Shown one piece after another: positions 1-7,319 of a stretch of 9,878 nt of DNA. The stretch spans positions 1-9,878 of the forward strand of contig DMRT01000023.1 of NCBI GenBank assembly GCA_003455235.1, in the 5' to 3' direction. Both the position numbers and the translations under genes were made by a program. The DNA is from Chitinophagaceae bacterium. GTDB lineage: Bacteria; Bacteroidota; Bacteroidia; Chitinophagales; Chitinophagaceae. Below the pieces are notes generated by a model. That model was not told the origin of the DNA and did not search any database. It was given only the letters and a program-made list of their open reading frames with translations. How positions within the stretch are numbered: position 1 is the stretch's first letter; every line of letters begins with the position of its first letter.

Positions 1-61
1 CGCAGGACTTAAAATCCTGTTTGCAGCAATGCAAGTGTGGGTTCAACTCCCATCCCGAGTA
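1..61 (+). tRNA. tRNA-Leu (anticodon UAA), 3' part, cut by the window start
   Basis: The anticodon stem CAGGA (3-7) pairs with TCCTG (15-19) and encloses the seven-base loop CTTAAAA, which puts the anticodon TAA at 10-12. This reads UUA leucine codons. A long class II variable arm follows (TTGC 21-24 pairs with GCAA 31-34), as expected for tRNA-Leu. The T arm is GTGGG (37-41), loop TTCAACT (42-48) and CCCAT (49-53), with one G-U pair. The 3' acceptor strand CCCGAGT (54-60) and discriminator A61 complete the molecule. The next bases are CAA, so the CCA end is not encoded. The acceptor 5' strand and D arm lie outside the window. Confidence 0.93.
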
Positions 62-62
62 C

Positions 63-86
63 AAGCCGCTTTTAAGCGGCTTTTTT
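63..86 (+). terminator. Intrinsic terminator of the tRNA-Leu transcript
   Basis: AGCCGC (64-69) pairs with GCGGCT (76-81) across a short TTTTAA loop and is followed directly by a run of T (81-86). The hairpin begins two bases after the tRNA 3' end, so it most likely ends tRNA transcription. It may also serve the converging minus-strand gene that ends at 152, but there is no equally good T run on that strand. Confidence 0.85.
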
Positions 87-151
87 ATTCGCTAAAGGCA
101 GATGCTGAAAATTGAGTATTGAACATTCCTCAAGCAATCAGCCCGGAAATA

Positions 152-1000
152 TTATTTCTTATACAGGTATTCCACCGATCCCATGATCCTGCCTTCTTTG
201 GAGTAGCAGCGCTCGGTGGTACGCAGCCCGTCCTCATAAGCATAGCGCCAGGTAAAATAATAAGCCCCTTCTTTTTCTGAAGTCACCATTTTTGCCAGCT
301 GCCCGCTTTCATCGTATTCAAAAGACGATTCGGTGAACAGCTGTTTCTGGTAACTGTATTTATGAACGATGTCGGTAAGGCGGTTCCGCTCGTCGTAGTA
401 GTAATAATATACCTCCGAGGTCTTCAGGTTTTTTTCAATAAGCACATTGCCGTTTTCGTCGGTTTCAAACAGGAATTCGGTGGTGTCTTTCCCGTTTTTC
501 ACCAGCAGCATCCGCCGGGGTGCCCCGGCTGCATTGTATTCGTACAGGTGCTGCTGACTTACGGCCCCGGCATCATCATCGGTTGAAAAGTTTTCGGCCG
601 AATTTACCGATACCAGTTTACCGGCTGCATTGTACACATAATCGATGGTGGTAGCCCCTGCTTCCGACGAATCAACGGTACGCTGCAGCACGCCGGCTGC
701 ATTGAAATACGAAGTGAACGTGTTGGGGTAAGACTGGTTGGTTTCCGTATAAATCTCCACCTCGCTATAATCCCGGTTGATCTTTTTCTGGCAGGTAAAG
801 CCCTCGCTTGCAGTGCCATCGGCCTCCATGGAAACCACTTTTACCCCCTTTACCTTCTTTTCCTTGAGCACGGCCAGCTCTGCCATTACCTGTTTGTTAT
901 TGATCACATCCGTGTAATAATACTGGGCACGGGAAGCATAACCTGCCATAAGCATCAGGCAAAGGCAGCCGACTGATTTTTTCATTAGAAATATTTTCAT
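152..1000 (-). CDS. Secreted YD-repeat (RHS-like) protein of unknown function
   Basis: The protein is 282 residues from the chosen ATG at 1000. It opens with a signal peptide (basic MKIFLMKK, hydrophobic stretch, then SRA|Q, cleavage after about residue 25). There is no lipobox Cys, so export by Sec and release by signal peptidase I is expected. The mature part is made of short degenerate YD-type units of the form aromatic-x-Y/F-N/D-x-x-G-x-L: YFNAAGVLQ (~98), YVYNAAGKL (~121), YEYNAAGAP (~153), YYDERNRL (~201) and FEYDESGQL (~227). Such units in RHS/YD proteins form beta-hairpin strips. There is no RHS core motif or C-terminal toxin domain, and the length is far below a full RHS protein. An in-frame ATG at 1045 would add 15 residues ahead of the signal peptide, so I prefer 1000; 985 (MKKS) is also possible. 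It stands alone, divergent from the DUF3667 gene. The role is unknown; a cell-surface or extracellular location is inferred. Confidence 0.82.
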   Translation of the reverse strand: MKIFLMKKSVGCLCLMLMAGYASRAQYYYTDVINNKQVMAELAVLKEKKVKGVKVVSMEADGTASEGFTCQKKINRDYSEVEIYTETNQSYPNTFTSYFNAAGVLQRTVDSSEAGATTIDYVYNAAGKLVSVNSAENFSTDDDAGAVSQQHLYEYNAAGAPRRMLLVKNGKDTTEFLFETDENGNVLIEKNLKTSEVYYYYYDERNRLTDIVHKYSYQKQLFTESSFEYDESGQLAKMVTSEKEGAYYFTWRYAYEDGLRTTERCYSKEGRIMGSVEYLYKK

Positions 1001-1084
1001 TTTCAAAAGTAATGCAAGTTTGGCAACTGAAATTGTGCCCTTCATTTAATAAACCCTCAAACTTTATTATTTTTAACAAAATTA

Positions 1085-2149
1085 ATGCTCATGAGCCGTC
1101 TGAAGGAAAGACAGGAGAAGAATTGCCTCAATTGCCAGGCGGAAGTACAGGGAAGGTATTGCCATGTGTGCGGGCAGGAAAACATTGAACCCAAAGAAAC
1201 AGTCTGGCACCTCATCACCCATTTTTTCCAGGACATCACCCATTTCGACGGAAAGTTCTTCAGTACGGTAAAATACCTGGTCATAAAGCCGGGCTTCCTG
1301 TCTACAGAATACATGGCTGGACGCCGTGCCAGTTACGTAAACCCCATCAGGATGTACATCTTCACGTCGGCCTTTTTCTTTTTGATCTTCTTTACCTTTT
1401 TTAAATCAGGCGGAATTGATGTGCGAAGCGAAACCACCATCAATAAAAAAACGCTGACCCAGATTGCCAAAATGGACTCAGCGAGTTTTGCCGATTTTAC
1501 CACCGCCATCAACCTCAATGATAATAAAGCAGGAAAACCAATGACGAGGGCCGAGTTCCAGGTGTATGTAGATACCATGCTTTCCTCACCCAACACAAAC
1601 CTGATTGATATTAAATACAAAAGCAGGCAGCAATACGACTCGGTGCTGAAAGCGGGTAAAGGCGATAACTGGTTTGAGCGGACCTTTACCTACAAGCTCA
1701 TCGACATCAACAACAAATACCGGGGCCGGAAATTAGATGCTTTCCGGGATTTTAAAGAACTGCTGCTGCACAGCCTGCCACAGCTTCTCTTCCTCTCGCT
1801 GCCGCTGCTGGCACTCCTGCTGAAACTGATTTATATCCGCCGCAAGGCTTTTTATTATGTAAGTCATGGCATCTTCAGCCTGCATCTCTACATTTTTCTC
1901 TTTATTGCCCTGCTGGTTATTTTCAGTGTCAACAGCCTCAACGGGATGATCAACTGGTGGGGTATCCGGCTGCTTATCGTATTTCTTTACCTGGGTCTTT
2001 TCTTTTACCAATACAAGGCCATGCGTAATTTTTATAAACAACGAAGGGCTAAAACCATCTTCAAATTCATATTGGTGAACTTCCTGTTTCTGATTGTGCT
2101 GAGCTTACTGTTCACTGCCTTTGTTTTCTTTTCTTTCTTTAAACTGTAA
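1085..2149 (+). CDS. DUF3667 family zinc-ribbon membrane protein
   Basis: The protein has 354 residues. The N-terminus carries a four-Cys zinc-ribbon-like motif, CLNC (14-17) and CHVC (26-29), followed by a segment with THFDGKFF (52-59), KPGF (68-71) and YMAGRR (76-81) leading into the first membrane helix. This arrangement is what I recognise as the DUF3667 family, common in Bacteroidota and without an assigned function. Membrane helices are predicted near 90-106, 228-250, 262-281, 292-310 and 326-352. A hydrophilic loop of about 120 residues lies between the first and second. The start is the ATG at 1085; an ATG two codons later (1091) would serve as well. It is the first gene of a tight run with mazG, which begins 8 bases downstream. 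The zinc ribbon is probably cytoplasmic, but nothing here shows a substrate or partner. Confidence 0.88.
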   Translation: MLMSRLKERQEKNCLNCQAEVQGRYCHVCGQENIEPKETVWHLITHFFQDITHFDGKFFSTVKYLVIKPGFLSTEYMAGRRASYVNPIRMYIFTSAFFFLIFFTFFKSGGIDVRSETTINKKTLTQIAKMDSASFADFTTAINLNDNKAGKPMTRAEFQVYVDTMLSSPNTNLIDIKYKSRQQYDSVLKAGKGDNWFERTFTYKLIDINNKYRGRKLDAFRDFKELLLHSLPQLLFLSLPLLALLLKLIYIRRKAFYYVSHGIFSLHLYIFLFIALLVIFSVNSLNGMINWWGIRLLIVFLYLGLFFYQYKAMRNFYKQRRAKTIFKFILVNFLFLIVLSLLFTAFVFFSFFKL

Positions 2150-2157
2150 AATATATT

Positions 2158-2949
2158 ATGTCCGGTTCCAATGCAGAAGCTTTTCTCCGCCTGGTAAAAA
2201 TCATGGATGAACTCCGTGCACAATGTCCCTGGGATAAAAAGCAAACCATCCATACCCTCCGCCAGCTTACCATTGAAGAAACCTATGAACTGGCTGATGC
2301 CATCACAGAAAGCGACTGGAAATCCATCAAAGAAGAGCTGGGTGACCTGATGCTGCACCTGGTGTTTTACGCCAAAATCGGCACGGAGCAGGGTAAGTTT
2401 TCCCTGGATGAGGTGATCAACGGGGTATGTGATAAACTCATTGCCCGCCATCCGCATATCTATCCTCCGGCAGGCGCAGAGCGTACGCACGTGAACAACG
2501 AGGAAGAGGTGAAACGGAACTGGGAAAAGCTGAAACTGAAAGAGGGCAAAAAGTCGGTGCTGGGCGGGGTTCCGCAGTCTCTTCCTTCCATGGTAAAAGC
2601 CATGCGGCTCCAGGAAAAAGCCCGGCAGGTGGGCTTTGAGTGGGACAATAAAGAGCAGGTATGGGACAAGGTGGATGAAGAGCAAAAAGAGCTTTTTGAA
2701 GCCATCCAATCGGGAGATATCAACAAAATGGAAGACGAACTGGGAGATGTTTTCTTCTCCCTGGTAAACTTTGCAAGGTTTTTGCAGGTAGATGCCGAAA
2801 ATGCACTGGAACGGAACAACAAAAAATTCATCCGGCCTTTTACCCAAATGGAGGAACAGGCCCTTCAAACCGGCAAACCCCTGCAGGATATGACCCTGGA
2901 AGAAATGGACAGCATCTGGAACAGCATCAAGAAGCAGCAAACACGTTAG
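2158..2949 (+). CDS. mazG: Nucleoside triphosphate pyrophosphohydrolase MazG
   Basis: The 263-residue protein has the normal length of two-domain MazG. These cytoplasmic enzymes hydrolyse NTPs and dNTPs to the monophosphate and pyrophosphate, cleaning the nucleotide pool and, in E. coli, influencing ppGpp levels. The N-terminal domain has the family opening CPWDKKQT (23-30), then the metal-binding acidic pattern E40-E41-x-x-E44 and E60-x-x-D63 (EELGDLMLH). The C-terminal domain repeats it with DEEQKELFEA (173-182) and E194-x-x-D197 (DELGDVFFSL). The linker VLGGVPQSLPSMVKAMRLQ (134-152) is characteristic. Both catalytic patterns look intact. The ATG at 2158 lies 8 bases after the DUF3667 stop, and the TAG stop is followed 6 bases later by the probable start of the kinase, so co-transcription is likely. 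Confidence 0.97.
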   Translation: MSGSNAEAFLRLVKIMDELRAQCPWDKKQTIHTLRQLTIEETYELADAITESDWKSIKEELGDLMLHLVFYAKIGTEQGKFSLDEVINGVCDKLIARHPHIYPPAGAERTHVNNEEEVKRNWEKLKLKEGKKSVLGGVPQSLPSMVKAMRLQEKARQVGFEWDNKEQVWDKVDEEQKELFEAIQSGDINKMEDELGDVFFSLVNFARFLQVDAENALERNNKKFIRPFTQMEEQALQTGKPLQDMTLEEMDSIWNSIKKQQTR

Positions 2950-2955
2950 AGCCGA

Positions 2956-5900
2956 TTGCAAAACACTCATCCTTTTAGACGCTTTATCATCAAGAACAGC
3001 TACCTGCTTATCATTGCAGCCTGGCTGGTAACCATCTCCTTCATCATTGATAACTACTGGTCGGGTAACTCATCCGTGGGCGCCGTACGGGAAAACATTC
3101 AACGGTACATTCACCGGCAGGAAGCCGATTTTGAAAAACTGGTGAAAGATTCATCGGCCATCAGCCGAATCAACGATTACCGGTACGACGAAAAATTCCT
3201 GCAGGACATGATGGGCAGGAAATATTTTTTCTACCGCTATTTCATCAATGACATCGGCATTCATAAACTGGTCTTCTGGAATACACAAACCGTACTCCCC
3301 TCGGATGAACTGCTGGCAACGGCAGACACCAGCGGCTTTGTGCAGCTGGAAAACGGGTATTATGCCTGGCGAAAATCCGCCGATGCCACAGGTATTTCCA
3401 TTGCCCTGGTTCCGGTGAAATGGAACTTCTTTGTTACCAATACCTACCTGCGTAATACGTTTGCCACCGGTCATGATATTGAAAGAAACTACGACCTTTC
3501 GCTTCAGCCCGCCGGCTCACTGGTAAAATCGCTGCACGGCAAGCCACTGTTCTACATCGTTGAAAAGGCCAACAGCGTGAGTGCCAAAAATAACCTGGTG
3601 GCAGTATGGCTGCGGATACTGGCCGCCATCTGTGTGCTGTTGTTTATTCACCTGCTGGCAAATACCATCAGTGCCAATACCGGCTTATGGAAAGCCGTGC
3701 TGATCCTCGTGGCAACCGTCAGCATCCTCCGGGCCATTAGTTATTTCTTTCCCTTCCCGCTCAACTTCCGGCAATTCGAATTGTTTGATCCTTCCATTTA
3801 CGGGTCTAACGTCGTGTTCCGCTCGCTGGGCGACCTGCTTATTAATTCACTGTTGTTTTCCTGGGTGATCCTGTTCATTCATTATCACCTGCAGGACCGG
3901 CAACCTGGCAGCAGCACGCAGCCGGTTTTTAAATGGGGGGTATTGATCATTGCCTGTGTTTTGCTCATGACGGCTACGTTTGTGGCGGGCGATATTGTAC
4001 GTAGCCTGGTAGCCGATTCGCAGATATCTTTTGATGTAATCAACTTTTTTACGCTGAATATTTATAGTGTTACCGGTTTCATAGTGCTTTGCTGCGTTGC
4101 CATGGGCTACTTCCTGCTGAGCCAGGTGGTGCTGTGGTTTGTACGTCCTTTCTTCCCACGCACTTCTGCATCACCCTACCTGGTGCTGACAGTATCCGGA
4201 CTTATTTACCTGAGTTTTCAGCTGGGTACCGAGTACGCCGGTTTCCGCCTCTTCATTCTGGGATGGCTGCTGATTTACCTGCTCCTGTTGTTCCGGGGTA
4301 ACCTTGGATTGTCCATCCGTAAAGTGGCTTCGCTGCGGCTCATTTTCTGGCTTTTCTTTTTTTCAGTAACCATTACTGCCATTATCGTGGTGGAGAACAG
4401 CAAGAAAGAGATCAGCAACCGCAAACACTATGCAGAGATACTTTCCACCAAGGCTGATCCTGCGAGTGAAACGCTGCTGAATACCCTCCTTACAGATTTC
4501 CGCAGCGACCTGCTGGCTGTTAATTTTTACCGGCTGCTTTCCGATTCATCCAACCGGTATTTCAAAGACAGTCTCGTGAATGGGAATTTCTCCGGTTATA
4601 CCAATAAATACGAAACACGGATCTACACCTTTGATGCGAACGAAAAACCGCTGTTTAATGATGACCCCGCCGGCTTCAATGAACTGAATACCGTGCTGAA
4701 CACCCAGGCCAAACCCACCAACAACCCGGAGCTGTTTTATTATGACGAAGCTTACGACCGTTTCAGTTATATCAGCAAAAAAACGATCACCAATTTTGAT
4801 AAGGATACCCTGGGTTATGTATTTGTGCTGGCCAACCCCCGGAAATACAAAACAGATGCGCTGAACCTGGAGCTTTTTTCAAAAGGAAGCACCAATGCCA
4901 TTGAAAATTCACCGGTGTATGCTTTTGCCGTGTACAATAACCTGCAGCTGGTAAGCAGCCATAATGACTATGCATTTCCCACAAAGCTTACGGCAGCGCA
5001 GGTTCCCAGGGATGAGTTTGTAAGTCTGCAGAAGAATGGTTACGATGAACTCTGGTACCGTGCCGGGGCACAGAAAGTGGTGATCATTGCCAAGGAGAAT
5101 AACTTTCTCATTGAATCCATCACCCTCTTTTCGTACCTGTTCTGCGCCTTCCTGCTGGTTACCGGTATATTCTCCTTGCTGAACCTGCTGATCAGAACAA
5201 AATTCAACCGCCTTCGTTTCCGCAACTACTGGCAGCTCAGCATCCGCAACCAGGTGTACGGAACAGTGATCTTCATCAGTGCTGTTTCCTTCATCATTAT
5301 TGGTGTGGCCACCATTTTATTTTTCATCAGCCGTTACCAGAACACCAACCGGGAAAAGCTGAGCCGTGTAATACATGTAATGGAGAACGAAGTGCGCATT
5401 TCGCTTACCGACCTGGCCATTTTCGACGACGTGGTGAAAGTATATGACGAAGCCTACCGGGAAAAGCTGGAAAAAGTGATCGATAAGATATCTGAAATCC
5501 ATGCGGTAGATGTAAACCTGTACGACCTGGAAGGAAACCTGGAGGTTTCATCGCTGCCGTTGCCGTACAACAAGGGCATCATCAGCACCCGGATGGATCC
5601 GCTGGCTTATTATCACCTGAATAAACAAAAGGAAGTACAATATTTTAAAGAGGAAAAGATCGGTAAGCTGAGCTTTGTCAGCAACTACGTTCCGGTAATT
5701 GATGGCAGCGGCCGGGAATATGCGTACCTCAACATTCCTTATTTCACTTCCGAAAGCAAGCTGCAGGAAGAGATCGCCAACTTCCTCGTCACCATCATCA
5801 ACCTGAACGCATTCATCTTCCTCATTGCCGGTATTGTGGCCCTGTTCATCACCAACCGCATCACCCGTTCTTTCTCTTTCATCAGCAAAAAAATGAAAGC

Positions 5901-6699
5901 GGTGAGCCTGGGCCAGATGAATGAGGCCATCGACTGGAAACGGGATGATGAGATCGGTGAACTGGTGAAGGAATACAACAAGATGGTGGCCAAACTCGAC
6001 GACAGTGCCGTGGCACTTGCCAAGAGCGAACGGGAAGGGGCCTGGCGTGAAATGGCCCGGCAGGTAGCGCATGAGATCAAGAACCCGCTTACACCGATGA
6101 AGCTGAGCCTGCAATACCTTCAGAAAGCCATCACCAATAACTCAGGCAACGTGCAGGAGCTTACCGCCAATGTGGCCCAGACCCTGGTGGAGCAGATTGA
6201 TCACCTGAACCATATTGCCGGTGAGTTCAGCCAGTTTGCCAACATCGGCAACCCCCACAACGAAGTGTTTGATATGAATGAAGTAATTAAGATGGTGACC
6301 CAGCTGCATTCCATTCATAGCCGCGTACAGCTGAGCTGGAAGCCATTGCGCGGGTCTATGTTCATTAATGCCGACCGCACACAGATCAACCGGTTGTTCA
6401 CCAATCTTATCCAGAATGCAATACAGGCCGTGCCCGACGAACGGAACGTGGAGATACAGATGGAAGAAGAACGGCACGACGGCAAGGTGCTGATAAAAGT
6501 AAAAGACAACGGTAATGGTATTGCCGAAGAACTGCGTTCAAAAATATTTACTCCCAATTTTACCACCAAAACCTCCGGAACGGGACTGGGGCTCGCCATG
6601 AGCAAAGGCATTGTGGAACAGGCACGCGGCCGGATCTGGTTTGAAACAAAAACAGGAGAGGGCACCACATTCTTTGTGGAACTGCCACTGCGGAATTAA
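2956..6699 (+). CDS. Large multi-membrane-spanning sensor histidine kinase, NtrY-like
   Basis: A membrane histidine kinase of 1247 residues. About 12 helices are predicted, near 14-31, 218-236, 245-262, 290-310, 325-345, 365-390, 406-425, 428-446, 460-480, 718-745, 768-790 and 943-965. That count places three segments outside the cytoplasm (32-217, 481-717, 791-942) and the kinase inside. HAMP follows at about 966-1015. The dimerisation/phosphoacceptor helix has EMARQVAHEIKNPLTP, with His at 1039 and the NP after HEIK typical of NtrY/NtrB-like kinases. The ATPase domain has the N box (N1150, N1154 in NLIQNA), the G1 box D1184-N-G-N-G and the G2 box GTGLGL (1208-1213), all intact. No receiver domain is fused, and no response regulator lies in the window. 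The first in-frame ATG is at residues 85-86, past the first helix, so I chose the TTG at 2956. It lies 6 bases after the mazG stop with no clear ribosome-binding site, which suggests translational coupling. The ligand and partner are unknown. Confidence 0.93.
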   Translation: MQNTHPFRRFIIKNSYLLIIAAWLVTISFIIDNYWSGNSSVGAVRENIQRYIHRQEADFEKLVKDSSAISRINDYRYDEKFLQDMMGRKYFFYRYFINDIGIHKLVFWNTQTVLPSDELLATADTSGFVQLENGYYAWRKSADATGISIALVPVKWNFFVTNTYLRNTFATGHDIERNYDLSLQPAGSLVKSLHGKPLFYIVEKANSVSAKNNLVAVWLRILAAICVLLFIHLLANTISANTGLWKAVLILVATVSILRAISYFFPFPLNFRQFELFDPSIYGSNVVFRSLGDLLINSLLFSWVILFIHYHLQDRQPGSSTQPVFKWGVLIIACVLLMTATFVAGDIVRSLVADSQISFDVINFFTLNIYSVTGFIVLCCVAMGYFLLSQVVLWFVRPFFPRTSASPYLVLTVSGLIYLSFQLGTEYAGFRLFILGWLLIYLLLLFRGNLGLSIRKVASLRLIFWLFFFSVTITAIIVVENSKKEISNRKHYAEILSTKADPASETLLNTLLTDFRSDLLAVNFYRLLSDSSNRYFKDSLVNGNFSGYTNKYETRIYTFDANEKPLFNDDPAGFNELNTVLNTQAKPTNNPELFYYDEAYDRFSYISKKTITNFDKDTLGYVFVLANPRKYKTDALNLELFSKGSTNAIENSPVYAFAVYNNLQLVSSHNDYAFPTKLTAAQVPRDEFVSLQKNGYDELWYRAGAQKVVIIAKENNFLIESITLFSYLFCAFLLVTGIFSLLNLLIRTKFNRLRFRNYWQLSIRNQVYGTVIFISAVSFIIIGVATILFFISRYQNTNREKLSRVIHVMENEVRISLTDLAIFDDVVKVYDEAYREKLEKVIDKISEIHAVDVNLYDLEGNLEVSSLPLPYNKGIISTRMDPLAYYHLNKQKEVQYFKEEKIGKLSFVSNYVPVIDGSGREYAYLNIPYFTSESKLQEEIANFLVTIINLNAFIFLIAGIVALFITNRITRSFSFISKKMKAVSLGQMNEAIDWKRDDEIGELVKEYNKMVAKLDDSAVALAKSEREGAWREMARQVAHEIKNPLTPMKLSLQYLQKAITNNSGNVQELTANVAQTLVEQIDHLNHIAGEFSQFANIGNPHNEVFDMNEVIKMVTQLHSIHSRVQLSWKPLRGSMFINADRTQINRLFTNLIQNAIQAVPDERNVEIQMEEERHDGKVLIKVKDNGNGIAEELRSKIFTPNFTTKTSGTGLGLAMSKGIVEQARGRIWFETKTGEGTTFFVELPLRN

Positions 6700-6725
6700 C
6701 TTCTCTCTTCTTTCATATCCATGTG

Positions 6726-6741
6726 TCTGCCTGCAGGCAGA
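6726..6741. repeat. Perfect 16-base palindrome downstream of the kinase gene
   Basis: TCTGCCTGCAGGCAGA is identical to its reverse complement and can fold as a six-pair stem with a TGCA loop. It lies 27 bases after the kinase stop. It is not followed by a T run on either strand, so it is not a standard intrinsic terminator. It could be one copy of a dispersed palindromic repeat, an RNA 3'-end stabilising hairpin or a protein-binding site. Only one copy occurs in this window. Confidence 0.6.
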
Positions 6742-6763
6742 AAATCATGTTAAATAAACAATA

Positions 6764-6805
6764 GCATTACCATCCCTTAATACGGGGATGATGATTTGGT
6801 AATGC
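6764..6805 (+). other. Long stem-loop in the spacer before the small secreted protein gene
   Basis: GCATTACCA (6764-6772) pairs perfectly with TGGTAATGC (6797-6805). The stem continues inward with TCCC (6773-6776) against GGGA (6785-6788) after a bulge. An alternative inner helix, CATCCC (6771-6776) with GGGATG (6785-6790), competes with the outer one by two bases. No T tract follows, so a terminator is unlikely unless it is of unusual type. It sits 47 bases before the ATG at 6852. It could be a 5'-leader structure, an operator, or a 3'-end hairpin of the kinase transcript. Confidence 0.5.
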
Positions 6806-6821
6806 GCAGTCCGGAGCTTTG
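6795..6821 (+). promoter_or_regulatory. Weak candidate Bacteroidota-type promoter for the small secreted protein gene
   Basis: Bacteroidota promoters typically show TTTG near -33 and TAnnTTTG near -7. Here TTTG (6795-6798) is followed by GAGCTTTG (6814-6821), which matches the -7 element at all defined positions except the first T. The gap of 15 bases is shorter than usual. A start near 6828 would give a leader of about 24 bases. If this is right, the -33 element overlaps the 3' arm of the stem-loop. Confidence 0.22.
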
Positions 6822-6851
6822 TGCCATCAATCAAATCTAAAACCTACCATT

Positions 6852-7259
6852 ATGAAATCTCTCCACTCATTCATCACCCGGACTGTTTGCCTGCTTGTGC
6901 TGGCGACAGTATCCAATTTATTCTCGTTTACACAGGCGCAGGTAACCACAGCTTATGCCGGTGCTAAAACAGCCACCGGTGATATCCGTTTTATTAAAAC
7001 GGAAGATAACCTGCTGGTGTTCGATCTGCAGCTGAACAACCTGCCTTCTTCGGGCGCCCTGCTGCGCATTACGGATGGCGACAATAACGTGATCCTGGAA
7101 CAGCGGATCAGCTCCGAAACCTATGGCATCCGCTATAAGATCGAAAAGGCGGATATCCGGCAGCTCCATTTTGAAATACTTGGGAAAAAAGTATTCATCA
7201 ATCAATCCTTCAATATAGGCTCCAAAGTGGAAGAAAGAACCGAAGTAACCCGGGTGTAG
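6852..7259 (+). CDS. Small secreted protein of unknown function
   Basis: The protein is 135 residues from the ATG at 6852. A signal peptide is clear: basic start with R10, a hydrophobic core at about 12-22, and FTQA|Q cleavage after about residue 29. There is no lipobox Cys, so a soluble periplasmic or secreted protein is expected. The mature part of about 105 residues alternates polar and hydrophobic residues in strand-like blocks (GDIRFIK, NLLVFDLQLNNLP, ALLRITD, HFEILGKKVFINQSF), which suggests a small beta-sandwich. I do not recognise a named family, and there are no Cys residues or catalytic motifs in the mature chain. An in-frame TTG at 6819 would put 11 residues ahead of the signal peptide and is unlikely. 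The gene is single: the upstream spacer is 152 bases and its own terminator follows 21 bases after the stop. Confidence 0.85.
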   Translation: MKSLHSFITRTVCLLVLATVSNLFSFTQAQVTTAYAGAKTATGDIRFIKTEDNLLVFDLQLNNLPSSGALLRITDGDNNVILEQRISSETYGIRYKIEKADIRQLHFEILGKKVFINQSFNIGSKVEERTEVTRV

Positions 7260-7280
7260 CCATTTTAATCCGTTCACTGA

Positions 7281-7319
7281 AACAGGTATGCGTGTGCAGG
7301 CATGCCTGTTTTTATTTTA
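7281..7319 (+). terminator. Intrinsic terminator between two converging genes
   Basis: AACAGGTATGC (7281-7291) pairs with GCATGCCTGTT (7300-7310) as an 11-pair stem with one G-U pair and an eight-base loop. A T-rich tail TTTTTATTTTAT runs from 7309. It terminates the small secreted protein gene. The tail overlaps the stop codon of the minus-strand membrane protein (7312-7314). Read from the other strand the hairpin has only a short TTT tail, so it would be a weaker terminator there. Confidence 0.85.

Noticed and set aside
1058..1080. Promoter-like TTTG and TAAAGTTTG on the minus strand upstream of the YD-repeat gene
   Set aside because: The spacing between the two elements is only about 10 bases, and the second has one base too many between TA and TTTG compared with the Bacteroidota consensus.
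2032..2970. A 312-codon open frame on the minus strand covering all of mazG
   Set aside because: It is antisense to an unmistakable mazG with both catalytic motifs, and its translation (many F, H and Q, no recognisable domain) looks like a reverse-strand shadow created by codon usage.
5548..6114. A 188-codon minus-strand open frame within the kinase gene
   Set aside because: It lies opposite the HAMP and phosphoacceptor coding region, is rich in His and Phe, and has no domain or start context; it is a shadow frame.
6819..6851. TTG start extending the small secreted protein by 11 residues
   Set aside because: It would place extra polar residues ahead of a good signal peptide that starts at the ATG at 6852.
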